DNA of 64,000 nt from Parietaria judaica (taxonomy: Eukaryota; Streptophyta; Magnoliopsida; Rosales; Urticaceae). The DNA is taken from positions 21,570,001 through 21,634,000 of the forward strand of contig OX940864.1 of assembly GCA_954871525.1 (NCBI GenBank). The letters run 5' to 3'. The notes under the pieces were generated by a model that worked only from the letters and a program-made list of their open reading frames with translations, was not told the origin of the DNA and did not search any database. This document shows positions 46,801-58,204 of this stretch, in pieces. Every line of letters begins with the position of its first letter. Within the stretch, counting starts at the first letter, position 1. A program made the translations under genes and the position numbers.

Positions 46801-47200
46801 CTACCGTCTGTGAAGGGTTCGGCGAGGGTGGGTTCGGCGAGTTAGGGTTCGGCGAAGGGTGGGTTCGGCGAGGGTGGGTTCGGCGGTCGGGAGGATTTGA
46901 TCGATGGGGGTGGGTGTTGGGCTGGTGGTGTTGAAAAATGGGGGAAATAAAATGGGAAATTGAGTAACCATAGTTAAAAGCTTGAGTTATCTTAAAATGG
47001 TATTTTTGTACCACCAAATTTGAAAATGATGTATTTCTAATTATGATGTTTTGAGGTGTAAGAAAATAATTTATGGTGTTTTGAGGGATGTTTTATGAAG
47101 TTTCCCATACAATATGGCAAGTAATAAATTTAGAAAGAAACAAATATGCGACAACCAAAAGTCATATTTCTCGATAAACATTGAAGACTCGTTACTAAAT

Positions 47201-47501
47201 GGGAAGATAGAGGCATAAGTACTCAAACTTTTTTAAAAAATTGACATTAAGTTTCCATCTTTTTTTTTTTAGCGAAAGTTGCGAAACTCTTATTTTGTAT
47301 CTTTATTTATCATTGATAAATTAGTTTATTTTTTTTAGATAAAAATAGTATATCTAAAGGGTTTAAAAACGTGAACGTTCTGAACATAAACATGACGGAA
47401 GACATAAAATAAGAGTTTGGCAACTTTTACCACCCAAAAAAGTAATAGATACTTAATGTCAATTTTTCAAAAACTTTAGGTACTTACGCCGTCATTTTTC
47501 C
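47201..47501. mobile_element. Mutator-like MITE
   Basis: Inverted ends of about 60 bases (GGGAAGATAGAGGCATAAGTAC and, inverted, GGAAAAATGACGGCGTAAGTAC). Flanks TTACTAAAT (47192-47200) and TTACTGAAT (47502-47510) form a 9-bp duplication with one mismatch. 301 bp, non-coding. Confidence 0.75.
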
Positions 47502-47850
47502 TTACTGAATTATCAGTTTTGTTATTGTTATGTGAAGTCTTGGGGAGAGGGAGACCAATTTCTAGTTTCATCCTCAATATTGTAGGCTGGATAATTAGTA
47601 ACGTACTTAGGGTTGATACCAACTATTTTAGAGATTTTCACCGAAAAAAAAAAAATATGAGGTCTTTTTTATTTTTAAACATTTATACATTTAATAAATA
47701 AAGAACCTTTTTTTTTATTATTATTATTCCAGTCTTTTAAATTGCATAAAATTTGAATATAATTGAACTAATATTTTTGTTAACAAAAAAAAATCAGATT
47801 CTTTATTTCATTTTCTTAAAATCAAATAACAAATAAATATCATTTTTATC

Positions 47851-49513
47851 TAGTGGTGTCAAGTGGGCCGGGACGGGCCGGCCCGACCCACAACACGTTA
47901 AGCCCGCATGTCAAACGGGGCGGGGCAGGTTTTGGAAAGGCCATCAAGGCCCACCCCGACCCATGAACCCGAACCCACAATGTCACGGAGCGGGGCGGGG
48001 CGGGCTTTTACAAGTCGAGTTTAGTGGGCTTTTACAGGTCGAATTTAGTTGGCTTTTCACAAACAAAAAATGTTGGGTTTTTACGGAGAGCGATACATTT
48101 TTACGAAACAACTTTATTAAGAATTTTACAAGATATCGTGGGTCTTTAACGAAAAATAATACCTCTTTTTTTTTAATTCGAATATTTATTTTGAAAGTCG
48201 AGTAATGTAAATGTAAATAAAATTCAATCGCATATTTATAAATTTAAAGTTCAAACATAGTCTTAGATATTCAAAAAATAAGATACACATTGCGTATATA
48301 TTAGAATTAATGAACGTTGAATTGATTCATGAATTTCAAGATGTAGAGGTTAAGTAGTGAATATGAAAGTGATAAGTGAATAATAAAATGAGAATAAGTG
48401 ATTTTTATTTTTTTAAAATTGAATATAAAATTAGAATAGTGATTTATGAAAGTGGCTAGTAATTATAAATTGTAAAGTTGAAACTATTGAATTAAGAAAT
48501 TATGTTTTATACATGAAATCGCTCAATATCGTAATTGATTAATTCATTTTCAAACTAAAATTAAAATCAGAAAATGTTCAAATCGATTAGCGAATTTTCA
48601 AATCGACTAATGAAGTTAAAATTGTTTAATTAAAAAATTAAAGAGCTACATACAGTAATTTTTAGTGTAAAATTTTCTATAACAATAAAATAGTTAGAGT
48701 AATTTTTTAAATATTTTTATTAGTATTAGTATTAGTATTAAAACTTAATAGTTTTTTAATATAAAAATATGATTCATGTGCAAGGTTCGACTTTTCCACG
48801 ATTATCTTCGATAATATTCGATTATCCGTCTTGCCGGTAGTTATCGGCAAGACGGCCATGCCAATACTTTTCCATGATTTTTGTTGAAAATCGGCAAACA
48901 TGCATCTTGAAAAATAACAAAAATATGGTACTTTTCCAGAAATTTTGCACTTTTCGATGATTTTATTCGAGTATTTACATATGTGAAAGTGAGACTATAT
49001 TTTATTTACCTATGTTGAGTATAAAATGATTTTATTTTTGGCATTTTAATGTTTTATCAACATTATAAATGTAGTAAATATATTCTTAAAAATATTTTAG
49101 TGATTTTTCATCGATAAGTGTCGATAATCCATCTATAATCCTCGATAAGTGTTGGTAACGATAATCTACAGTGTTTATTAGTTTTTCGTTGATTAATCGG
49201 CAAGCAAACGATAAATCCCTCGAAAACGGCAAGCGATTTATCGACAAATTCGGCAAGTTGAACCTTGCAAGTAGGCTTTTAAACGGGGCGGGGTGGGTTG
49301 ACCACGGGGCGGGTTAATGTGGGCTTCGGGGCGGGGCGAGGCAGGATTTTGAACGAGGCGGGGCGGGGCGGGGCGGCATAACCCAGTCTGACCCTTTTGA
49401 TAGGGGCGGGCTTAGCCCGGCCCACAAAATAACCGGCGGGGCGAACTCGCTTTTTTTACGAGTCGGGGCGGGTGGGCCTGGGCCGGCCCGGCCCGGCCCA
49501 CTTGACACCTCTG
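47851..49513. mobile_element. GC-rich-ended hAT-like element
   Basis: The ends are TAGTGGTGTCAAGTGGGCC and, inverted, CAGAGGTGTCAAGTGGGCC. The flanks are a perfect 8-bp duplication TTTTTATC (47843-47850, 49514-49521). Subterminal GGGGCGGG/CCGGCCC arrays are striking against an AT-rich middle. No transposase. It contains the element at 48781-49267. Confidence 0.88.
48781..49267. mobile_element. CAAGGTTC-family hAT-like element nested in 47851-49513
   Basis: The ends CAAGGTTCGACTTTTCC and, inverted, CAAGGTTCAACTTGCC match the 28079-29695 family, as do the CGATTATC / CGATAATC subterminal words. A clean 8-bp duplication is not visible (TTCATGTG left, CAAGTAGG right), so one border may have changed since insertion. 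Confidence 0.65.
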
Positions 49514-49521
49514 TTTTTATC

Positions 49522-49659
49522 TGGTCTTGGAGAATAGTAATTGATGCAAAAGTTTCTATTATTAATAATCGAAGGAAATAAATAGAGAGGAAGAAAGAAA
49601 AACAGAACGAAAGTACTCCGTATATATTGCAATTGACAACATAACAATGACAATGACTA

Positions 49660-49694
<35 letters not shown>

Positions 49695-50204
49695 TTAAGA
49701 TAGTAATCTTCTTCCACACATACCATTTCACTTTATTATTAGGGCCAAATTATTCAGCAGTTTTCTTAGCCCAAAGAAAATCTTGTCTTAAATGCTCAAG
49801 CTTCAAACATTTAAGGCCTTTTATGTTAGGGGTCTTGGGCTTTGACCAACTCGTCAAGCTAATGGGCCGCCCATGCAAACACTATTAGTGACATTACGTT
49901 GGTTATTGATTTTGCTAAATGTATGGTACCATAAAAAGTATATAAATATTAAAATAATATAATTATATATAAACAAATATGTGAATTTCCCATTTTAAAA
50001 TATTAAAATTTTATTTTATTTTTTATTTATTTTCTGAATACTTAATTAGAGTTATTATTTTTGAAAAAATAACTAATTTATAACACAGTACACAGCTAAA
50101 ATGTATACGGAAAATACGAAAACAGTCAAAAAAATTTATATAACGCTCCCAATTTGTTTTTGTTTTTGTTTTTTGTTTTGTTTTTTTTATGATATGAGTG
50201 TGAC
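49522..50204. other. intergenic DNA
   Basis: No gene is seen. It contains a (TTA)n microsatellite of about 31 bases (49661-49691) and T-rich tracts. Confidence 0.55.
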
Positions 50205-50535
50205 TGTTGAGTGTGAAGCCTAATCTACACGAAAGCGCTACCGAGACCCGACGCAGAGCAGTCAAGCTGATCGAGGTTTGTGCCTAGGTTTATTTTTTGC
50301 TTATAAGGCTTGTAGCCGTCATTAGTGCGTTTTGTAGCACAAATTGAGAGAGGCGAGATTGAGGGTGTAACCAGAAACTCCGATTGAGAGATTGATAGTG
50401 GATCGAGATTTACAGGCGGCAAGTGGACGTATCTCGTACACTGGGAGCGAACCACTATAATTCTTGTGTCGATTTCAATTTCATTTATCGCTTTTATCAT
50501 TTTTTCGAATTGGGAATTAGGGCAAAATTCCTAAC
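50205..50535 (+). mobile_element. probable solo LTR of a Ty1-copia element
   Basis: It starts TGTTGAGTGTG and ends CCTAACA. The 331-bp block is flanked by a direct repeat TGTGAC (50199-50204, 50536-50541). The segment 50410-50475 (GGACGTATCTCG, then GGGAGCGAACCAC, then TTCTTGTGTC) has the R/U5 wording common to plant copia LTRs. No internal region or second LTR is nearby, which fits loss by LTR-LTR recombination. Confidence 0.65.
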
Positions 50536-50541
50536 ATGTGA

Positions 50542-51297
50542 CATCTAATACGTGTTGTCGTGTTGAATACAAAATAGATTGCTTCCGGATTAGCAACTTA
50601 ATATCAACAACCAAAAAATTGGCCAGTTGAGAAAAGAAAAGAAAAAGACAATACGTTTGTTTTTGTTTTTGTTTTTCTTGTAGGATGATTGTTTATAACT
50701 TTATATGTTTAAATGGAAAATGGAAATCAAACTACAAGTAGAAAGTTCTTTTTCAAACGAGAAACATTTATCTAATTAAAAAAAGATGGTCGACATACTT
50801 GAGAAAAACATCAGATTAAACCTTCCATTTTGTAGGCATAAGATGCAAACTCATTTTATTTGGTATATTTAATTTTTCAAATATTTCTGTTTGGCGTAAC
50901 TGGTCAGATAATTCTGAAATAATATTAAATGAGGCTGCGTTTTTTTTTTTTTGAAGCCTAGTGTCACTTGCAAAGAATTTAATTTAGTGGCTGATTGATC
51001 ATTTTATAAAGGTAATCAAGAAGTAATAAATCACTAATCTACTTTCATATTTTTCTTTCTTATTATAGCTACTATTTTTTTTTTTATAGTACTGTTGATA
51101 ATTTCCTTTTGTCATTGTTAAAGTCTAGTATAGTATCTCAGACCAGATACAATTAATAAAGCTAGCTTTTATAATAACATGTTTGTCTCATAATTATTAT
51201 ATAATTGATTAATACCTTAATTAAATTAAACAGAATTAATTATTTTTTATCTAATCTTGAATCAAACCCAACGTAGTAGCCAGATACTAATTTATAA
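50542..51297. other. AT-rich intergenic DNA
   Basis: No coding region or paired repeat was recognised between the solo LTR and the CACTA element. Confidence 0.55.
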
Positions 51298-51319
51298 GAT
51301 CACTACTACAAATATGAGA

Positions 51320-51730
51320 TTATACTACGGAGCTTCCACTACGCAAGACAAAAAACGTCGTTGGAATCATATATTCGACGATGGAAATTACTATGCGTAG
51401 TCGGAGTTTAAAAAAAATAGAATTCCGACAACACAAATTTTTATGTGTCGTCGGAATCATATATTCGCCGCGGCAAATTAATATTAGCCGCGGCGAACAG
51501 TGTTCAACTACGGACATATATGAGTGTCGTCTGGAGGGGTTTTAGAAAGCAAATATTCGCCGCGGCGAATTGATATATTGCCGCGGCGGGTAGTGTTCCA
51601 ACTACGCATATATTAGTGTCGTCGGGATGGAAAACGACCTTCATGTCCAACGACACTTTTTAGTGTCGTTGGGATGACTCGCCGTGGCGAATTTAAGTTT
51701 GCCGCGGTGAGAGTCGTGTTTTAACCCAAA
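51320..51730. repeat. left subterminal GCCGCGG / TGTCGTTGG array of the CACTA element
   Basis: Repeated words CCGCGGCGAA, its complement, and (A)GTGTCGT(T/C)GGA alternate in both orientations. In CACTA elements such arrays are binding sites for the TNPA-type protein. That role is family knowledge, not shown here. Confidence 0.75.
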
Positions 51731-51959
51731 CACGAGCCGCAATCCCTCATTTCGCACGAACCCTAATATTTCTCTCTCTCTCTCTCGCCTTCGCTCGCCG
51801 CCGCGACCTCTACCCATTCGCCGTCGCCCCCATTCGCCCGCCGTTGCCCGCCGTCGCTTGCCGTCGCCCGCCGTCTTAAGGTTAGGCTTGAATCTTTGTG
51901 TTTTTGCTTGAATTTGTAGGATTTTTCGATTTTTAGGGTTGAACATCGATTTTGGGAGA

Positions 51960-52400
51960 TTTTTTTTAATGATTTTATGCGATTTTATTGATGATTTTGC
52001 GATTTTGATTATTTTTAGGGTCGATGATTTTTAGGGTTGAAATTGTAAATTGTGATTAGGTTTTGAAATTGTAAATTTGATTAGGTTTTGAAATTGTGAT
52101 TAGGTTTTGGAATTGTGAATTGTGATTAGGTTTAGGAATTGTGAATTGTGAATTGTGATTAGGTTTTGAAATTGTGATTAGGTTTTGGAATTGTGAATCG
52201 TGATTAGGTGGTTTTGAAATTGTGAATTATGATTAGGTTTTGAAATTGTGAATTGTGATTAGGTTTAGGAATTGTGAATTGTGATTAGCATTTAAAATTG
52301 TGAATTGATTTAGTTTAGGAATTGTGAATTGATTTTGTTTAGGAATTGTGATTAGGCCGATTCTTAATGCGAATTGATTTTGGTTTTGAAATTTAGTTTA
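51960..52400 (+). repeat. degenerate tandem repeat of GGAATTGTGAATTGTGATTAGGTTT
   Basis: Units of about 10-25 bases (GATTAGGTTTTG, GAAATTGTGAATT) repeat with variation just upstream of the accessory gene, probably inside its 5'-UTR intron. Confidence 0.75.
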
Positions 52401-52457
52401 TGTTTTGGGTTGAATTCCGTGAAATGAATATATGCTATTTTTTTTTTTCAGATTTCA

Positions 52458-53764
52458 ATGGCGCCTAAAGTAAGACGGGGTATTAGGAAAGAAACGGCGA
52501 AACGGGGAAAGCATCGGAACGCTAATTTGCCAGATGAAGAGGTCAATGAAACGGTTCTTCCGCCTCCGCCGCCGCATATGCCCTTAATGACGGAAGCGGC
52601 AAAGAACCGTTACGCGAAGATATGCACGCAGAAACTTTGCTCCGAGCGTGGTTTCACCGAATCACCGCTCGCTTCGAATGCGGTGAATGACCTCGTCAAC
52701 GCCAATTATCAACGATGGGTTGGCTAAATTATATGCTCGAGCCAAAGAACACGGCGTACACAAGCATGGTCCTTGAATTCTATGCGGCCTTTCCTGACAA
52801 CGTCAAGGACGGGTTCGTGATGGTTCGAAATGTGCGCGTTCCCATCAGTCCGGAGGTCATAAATGCCTACTATTGCACTCCGAATTATACTGTAGAGGAG
52901 GATGAGCACAACCATTACCCGGGTGCTGAGGTCGAGTTGGACAAGGCATTTTACGACGACATCGATGCAACGATTGCGCAGCCCGGTGTGCAATGGCATT
53001 CAAGAGCTGGGGAATCACGCCTTGAGAAGAGCCAGTTGTCTAAGATTGGGAAAATTTGGATGTACTTCTTCGGTTACCATCTTTACCCGCATCTTCACTT
53101 CACGGAGCTTCAGTTCGATTTTCTGAAGCTTATCTACGCCGACGCAAAAGAGTTGAACATCGATGTGGGTCGGGAGACCTTCCACCACATGAACCACATC
53201 AACTACGACCATAAGAAGAGCTCATTGGGATTCCCGTTCCTTATTTCGGGTCTTTGCATGAATGCCGTGGTAAGTGTTATATAATACTAAACTATCATTT
53301 GATTAACTTGAATGTTGTTATTTCATTGATACTAAATTTTATTGAATTTGATTGTTTAGGTCGAGGAATATGATCGCGAAATCAAGTTTCCCAAAGGAGG
53401 TACCTTTGATGAGGCTTGGATAAGGAGTCTGAAGCCATCGGTGCTTGAAGCGCCACCTAGGCTCCAATCACTTGTGATTATCGCCACCCCACCGGAGCAA
53501 CAATTTACATATGATGACATTCCCATGAGGGCGTTTGTGGCTCACAGTCAGCGGGAAATGTACAGCTACATGTGCTACGAACGCAGCTACCAGATGGCTC
53601 AAGATCCAAACTTCCAGCCACCAAATCCGTATCCAGCTCCGGTTTGGCCAACGAGGTATCCCGACTGTTATCCCTTTCCCGGTGACGCAGGCGGATCTGA
53701 CAATGCAAGTGGCTCCGGCAATGCAGGCGGCCCCCACGAAGACGGAATGGACGAAGACGCATGA
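52458..53764 (+). pseudogene. CACTA accessory gene, putative plant transposon protein
   Basis: It starts MAPKVRRGIRKETAKRGKHR after ATTTCA. The first frame stops at 52725-52727 (QRWVG then TAA), and the next part (MLEPKNTAYTSMVLEFYAAF, VRNVRVPISPEVINAYYC) is in another frame, so there is a frameshift near 52720. A GT-AG intron spans 53272-53359. The last part (VEEYDREIKFPKG ... GGPHEDGMDEDA) is acidic with a Gly/Pro-rich tail. The middle resembles the plant transposon-protein domain found beside CACTA transposases. Its biochemical role is unknown. Without the frameshift it would encode about 400 residues. Confidence 0.65.
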
Positions 53765-53989
53765 AGAACCGTTATTTTGTTGTTTTTTCTTTGAACAATT
53801 TTAAATTATGTTTTTTTTTTCTATTTTTGAACCATTTACTATGGTTAGTTTTTGTTGAATTCGGTTTTTATAATTTTTTTTATATTACAATGTTTAATTA
53901 TTTTGCTCATTAACTTAATTATTTAAGTGTATTTAAATTTTGAAGTAACAATTTATAAAACAACTTAATTTCTGTAAAATACAACAGTA

Positions 53990-54400
53990 TGAAAATTTGA
54001 ATTCAAATCTGTCGCGGCCATTTATATATTTATCGCAGCTATATTTTCAACGACACAAAAAATTGTCGTCGTTAATCAAATTAGCCGCGGCAAACATATA
54101 TTCGCCGCGGCTAAACTATGCAATAATCAACCCGTAACCTCTGTAATTTCTGAGCATTGTTTAGCCGCGGCGAACTGGATGTTGCCGCGGCTAAATTGTG
54201 TTTGATGCGGCGAATATATGTTTTCCGCGACAAAACTTTGCGAAAAACAACCCGTAGCCTCTGTAATTTCTGAGGATGTTTTAGCCGCGGCAAATTGGTA
54301 GTCACCGCGGCGAGTCGTACGATGACACATTTTTGTGTCGTTGGAGAATTTCTGCCGCGGCATCATTTAATTTGCCGCGGCCGATGTCGCAGATCTTAGA
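53990..54400. repeat. internal GCCGCGGC array between the two CACTA genes
   Basis: Same words as the terminal arrays, in both orientations. Two copies of a block containing AACCCGTA(A/G)CCTCTGTAATT lie at 54129-54150 and 54249-54271. This looks like a former element end now internal, or a bidirectional regulatory region. Confidence 0.65.
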
Positions 54401-54588
54401 TTTTATAACTCTTATTTAGGATTTCCTTTCACTTATTTCTCTATACACTCCACATACACAATCCATTTCAGACTTAGTCAACTTAGGCGACTTGGTTGAA
54501 GGATTTCAGCTTTGTCTTCTCGGCTTGTCTACGGGAAAGAAAGGTATTATTTCTCAAAATTCCGGATCTTGTTAAATAGATTTGCATT

Positions 54589-57500
54589 ATGGCTTCTAGA
54601 GAATGGATGAAGGCAAATAGATTGAGCGATGATTACCGAAGAGGTGTTCAAGAGTTTTTTGATCCTGTTAAATTTAAGTATAGAAGAGGAGAATTTATTC
54701 GGTGTCCATGTCTCATATGTTGAAATTTAGTTTCAAAATCTATGGAGGATGTCGAATCGCACTTATTTGCGTTTGGTATAATGAGTTCATATGATCATTG
54801 GTACTTTCACGGGGAAAAAATTCGTGGTAGAAGAGTCGATGATTATGTACAAGAACAAGACGTCGAAGAGGATGACGTGGACGGTTTGTTAAAATGCGCC
54901 GAAGAGGATTTTGTGGGAAGACCGGAGTTATTTGAGTCGATGGTGGATGATTTAGAAGCTCCTTTGTTTGATGGGTGTAAGAGTTCGAAAGTAGAGTTTT
55001 TGGTGACGTTATTTCATTTAAAGGCGGCAGGAGGTTGGTCAAATACTAGCTTTACGCAATTGTTGGAAGCCCTTCGGGATATGCTTCTGGAGGGAAATAG
55101 AGTGCCTTTATCCATGTATGACGCAAAGAAGACGTTGGGGTTGTTAGGTCTGAAGTTCGATAAGCTTCATGCATGTCCAAAGGATTGCGTACTGTATAGG
55201 AATGAGCATGAATATTTAATGGAATGTCCGGTCTACAGTGAGTCAAGGTGGAAGATAGGGAAGAAGCCTCACGACGGTGTCAAAGGGGTTCCGCAAAAAG
55301 TATTATGGTACATTCCCCCATTGCCGCGCTTTAAACGCATGTTTAACAATCCCACTCACGCGAAGAACGTGATTTGGCACTCAAAAAACCGCAGTTAAGA
55401 TGGCGTTATAAGACACCTTGTTGATGCTGTACAGTGGAAATATTTTGACGCCCATCATCCGGAATTCAGCGCAGATCACAGGAATTTGCGTCTCGGTTTG
55501 GCCACCGAATGGATGAATCCATTTGGTAACATGAGTAGTCGATATAGTGTTTGGCCGGTAATACTCATCAAGTACAACCTCCCTCTGAAATTGTGTATGA
55601 AGCGGAAGTTTTTAATGTTGACGCTTTTAATTTCGGGACCGAGCCAACCGAAAAATGACATCGATGTTTACTTGGCACCATTGATCGATGATTTGAAGAT
55701 TATGTGGGAAGAAGGAATGACGATCATGGATGCGCACCTACAAGAAAAGTTCAAATTAAAAGCAATGCTAATGTGGACAATCAACGACTTCCCGGCGTTC
55801 GGGAACTTGTCAGGTTACTCAGTTAAATGCAAAATTGGTTGTCATGTTTGCATCAAAGATACATGTTCGACCCGGTTGAAGCATGGGAAGAAGATATTTT
55901 TTCTCGATCATAGGAGATTTTTACCGTTAAATCACCCGTACAGGAAGAATGCGAAGAAGTTTAATGGACATTAAGAATTTCGAAGACCTCCAAGAATTTT
56001 GAACAGTGAAGCTGTCTATAAGTTGATTTGCGAAGAGACTTATCAGTGCTTGGAAAAAGAAAATTAAGCGGTAAGAAAAAGTCGTATGAAGATATACCAT
56101 TCAAGAAAGTATCAATTTTCTATGAGCTCCCGTATTAGAAGTCGCATTATGTTCGTCATTGTTTGGACGTTATGCACATTGAAAAAAATGTGTGTGAGGC
56201 GATTGTCGGTACTTTGCTTGATGATCCAAATAAAACAAAAGACGGGAATAAAGCTTGAGAAGATCTTGTTGAATTGGGTATAAGACCGGATTTGCATCCC
56301 GAGACTCAAGGAAAAAAAACATTTCTACCACCGGTTGTGGACACATTATCTCGACCGGAACGAAGGAAGTTTTGTAAATGGCTTGCGGCCATAAAGGTTC
56401 CCGAAGGTCATTCGTCGAACTACAAGAGGTTTGTATCTATGAAGGATTTGAGACTTATCGGAATGAAGACCCACGATTGTCATATGTTGCTTCAACAAAT
56501 ACTTCCTCTTGCATTGCGATGTTTTTTTGTCAAAGGAAGTTCGGTATGCCAATTCCAAGTTATGTGAGTTTTTCAACAAAATTTGTGTCAAAACAGTTAA
56601 GACATTGGATCTCGACGAGATACAGACGGACTTGGTTAAAACCCTATGCATGCTCGAGATGTTCTTTCCACCATCATTTTTCGACATCATGATACACTTA
56701 ACTGTTCACTTAGTACGCGAAGTGAAGTTTTGTGGACCCATATTTTTACGATGGATGTATCCGATTGAGCGTTATATGAAAGTCTTGAAAGGGTACGTGA
56801 AGAATTATAATCGGCCAGAAGGGAGCATTGTCGAATGTTATATGGCGGAGGAGTCGGTTGAATTTTGGGCTGAGTATTGCGCGAAAACTCCGCCGATTGG
56901 GGTGCCTAAACTCGCCGTTGCGGAATCAAAAGGCTTATCCTCAGGTAATAATTAATAATTTCATTATATAAAAAATATTGTTAAAATAATAACTGATCTT
57001 TGATGTTTTGATGCGCAGGTAATCCTTCGACTGTCAACCGAAAAGAATGGGAGCAAGCCGTTCTATATGTGTTGCACAATTCAACCGGTGTGGAGCCCTT
57101 TATTGATGTGAATATGAATGAGTTGAGGCGTATTTATCCGAAAAAGTCAAAAAATGTAAAATGGCTACAAGAAGAGCACAATCGTACGTTTCCAAAGTGG
57201 TTCGATGAACATTTATATCCAAGGAGAAAGCATTATGATGAGACAATATTGAAGATCTCCGGTGGCTCTTCACAAGTAGTTACCCGGTTCTCATCGTGGT
57301 ACGTTAACGGGTACACGTTTTACACAAGGGGAAGAGACAAAAAACACCCCGTACAAAACAACGGTGTTACGTTATTTGCGGAAGGAATGCATGTTGCGTC
57401 GGCCAAGGATAAGAATCCAGTACAAGCTATTATGAGCTACTACGAATATGTAGAAGATATTTGAGAGCTTGATTATTGTGGTTTGCGAGTTGGATTGTTT

Positions 57501-57839
57501 AAGAGCAAATGGGCCGACAACAACTACGTAAAAGTTGACGATGACGGAATTAAAGTTGTTGACTTTAGACGAGTGGGCTACGCCAATGATTCATTTATAA
57601 TGGCATCCCAAGAAACTCAAGTGTTTTATGTCTCCGACCCGATTGATCCAGAATTATCTCTTGTCGTGCATGTAAAGGCAAAAAACGTAGAAGAATATTC
57701 CAACGAAGAAGCCGTAGACATAACCACCATCACACCATTCTCGAAGAAGCTACCGAGCATTGAAGAGGTCGAGAACTTTGATGATGATGATGTTTCTAAG
57801 TTGCGACGTCTAGACATCCCGTCAACAGAAATTGAATGA
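54589..57839 (+). pseudogene. TNP2-type CACTA transposase with several stops
   Basis: The N-terminus MASREWMKANRLSDDYRRGV and the CPC-x-x-C block are the transposase-associated zinc domain. TGA at 54721-54723 interrupts it. The core (SKVEFLVTLFHLK, CPKDCVLYRNE, then stop TAA 55396-55398, DGVIRHLVDAVQW, NPFGNMSSRYS, LMWTINDFPAFGNLSGYS, HRRFLPLNHP) is the Transposase_21 family. Another stop is at 55972-55974. Then come LDVMHIEKNVC, a DUF4218-like block (FFPPSFFDIMIHLTVHLVRE), an intron at about 56944-57018, and a DUF4216-like block (VGLFKSKW, VDFRRVGYANDSFI). TNP2 cuts CACTA elements at their ends. This copy cannot be translated through. An active relative elsewhere would be needed to move it. 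Confidence 0.85.
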
Positions 57840-58079
57840 AATATTCATTTATCAGTATTAATAATAATTTTATATTTCATTATACTTATTTAATAATTTA
57901 GTTTTATGACTTTATTTATAATTAAACATTTACTATTATTTCATAATATAAGTTACTGATGTGATTTAAGTTAAATTGTCAAAAGCAAGTACTTACCGTT
58001 GACATTTTTTAATTTTTTCAATGTGTAAAAGATTGAAAACAAAACAACTTTTTGAAACAACTTTTCAAAAGCAAGTACT

Positions 58080-58204
58080 AAAAAGTGTCGTCGGATCAAA
58101 TATTAGCCGCGGCTAATACATATATGCCGCGGCAGACTTATAAACCTCTCTGAAAAATTGTTTTTAGAATAGCGGCAAAAGTACCTATTTTCAATATAGT
58201 AGTG
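58080..58204. repeat. right subterminal region and terminus of the CACTA element
   Basis: It contains AGTGTCGTCGGA, GCCGCGGC words and the terminus ending TATAGTAGTG (58195-58204). The GCGGCAAAAGTAC motif near the end is repeated outside the element at about 58330. Confidence 0.7.

Larger units (their letters stand above)
43941..47106. mobile_element. Mutator-like element with Ulp1-protease and transposase remnants
   Basis: Inverted ends of about 108 bases with few mismatches start (A/G)GGAAACTTCATAAAACATC. The flanks share 8 bases, ATACAATA (43933-43940, 47107-47114). Inside are a CCHC remnant of a MuDR-type transposase (plus strand, 44963-45004, final Cys replaced by TGA), a Ulp1-type protease C-terminus (minus strand, 46085-45954), a degenerate minisatellite (44440-45720) and a (GAA)n run. 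The combination of Mutator ends and a C48 protease recalls plant Kaonashi-type elements. It cannot encode an intact transposase. Confidence 0.82.
51301..58204 (+). mobile_element. CACTA (En/Spm-type) DNA transposon, defective
   Basis: The left end is CACTACTACAAAT. The right end, inverted, is CACTACTATATTG. The flanking trinucleotides GAT and AAT fit the 3-bp duplication only with one mismatch. Subterminal arrays of GCCGCGGC words and GTGTCGT(T/C)GG motifs occupy 51330-51720, 54000-54390 and 58080-58140. Two genes follow in plus orientation: an accessory gene (52458-53764) and a broken TNP2-type transposase (54589-57839). A third subterminal-like array between the two genes suggests a composite or rearranged element. 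Confidence 0.85.

Noticed and set aside
46517..47017. Long open frames of poly-Lys, poly-Arg and poly-Ser
   Set aside because: They are produced by the (GAA)n microsatellite in three frames and have no other support.
44000..51000. Missing exons 1-3 of the OSC pseudogene on the minus strand
   Set aside because: I looked for MWRLK, the QW-type exon 2 end and the Y-I-x-x-x-x-x-L exon 3 pattern and found none. The region is occupied by Mutator-like and hAT-like elements.
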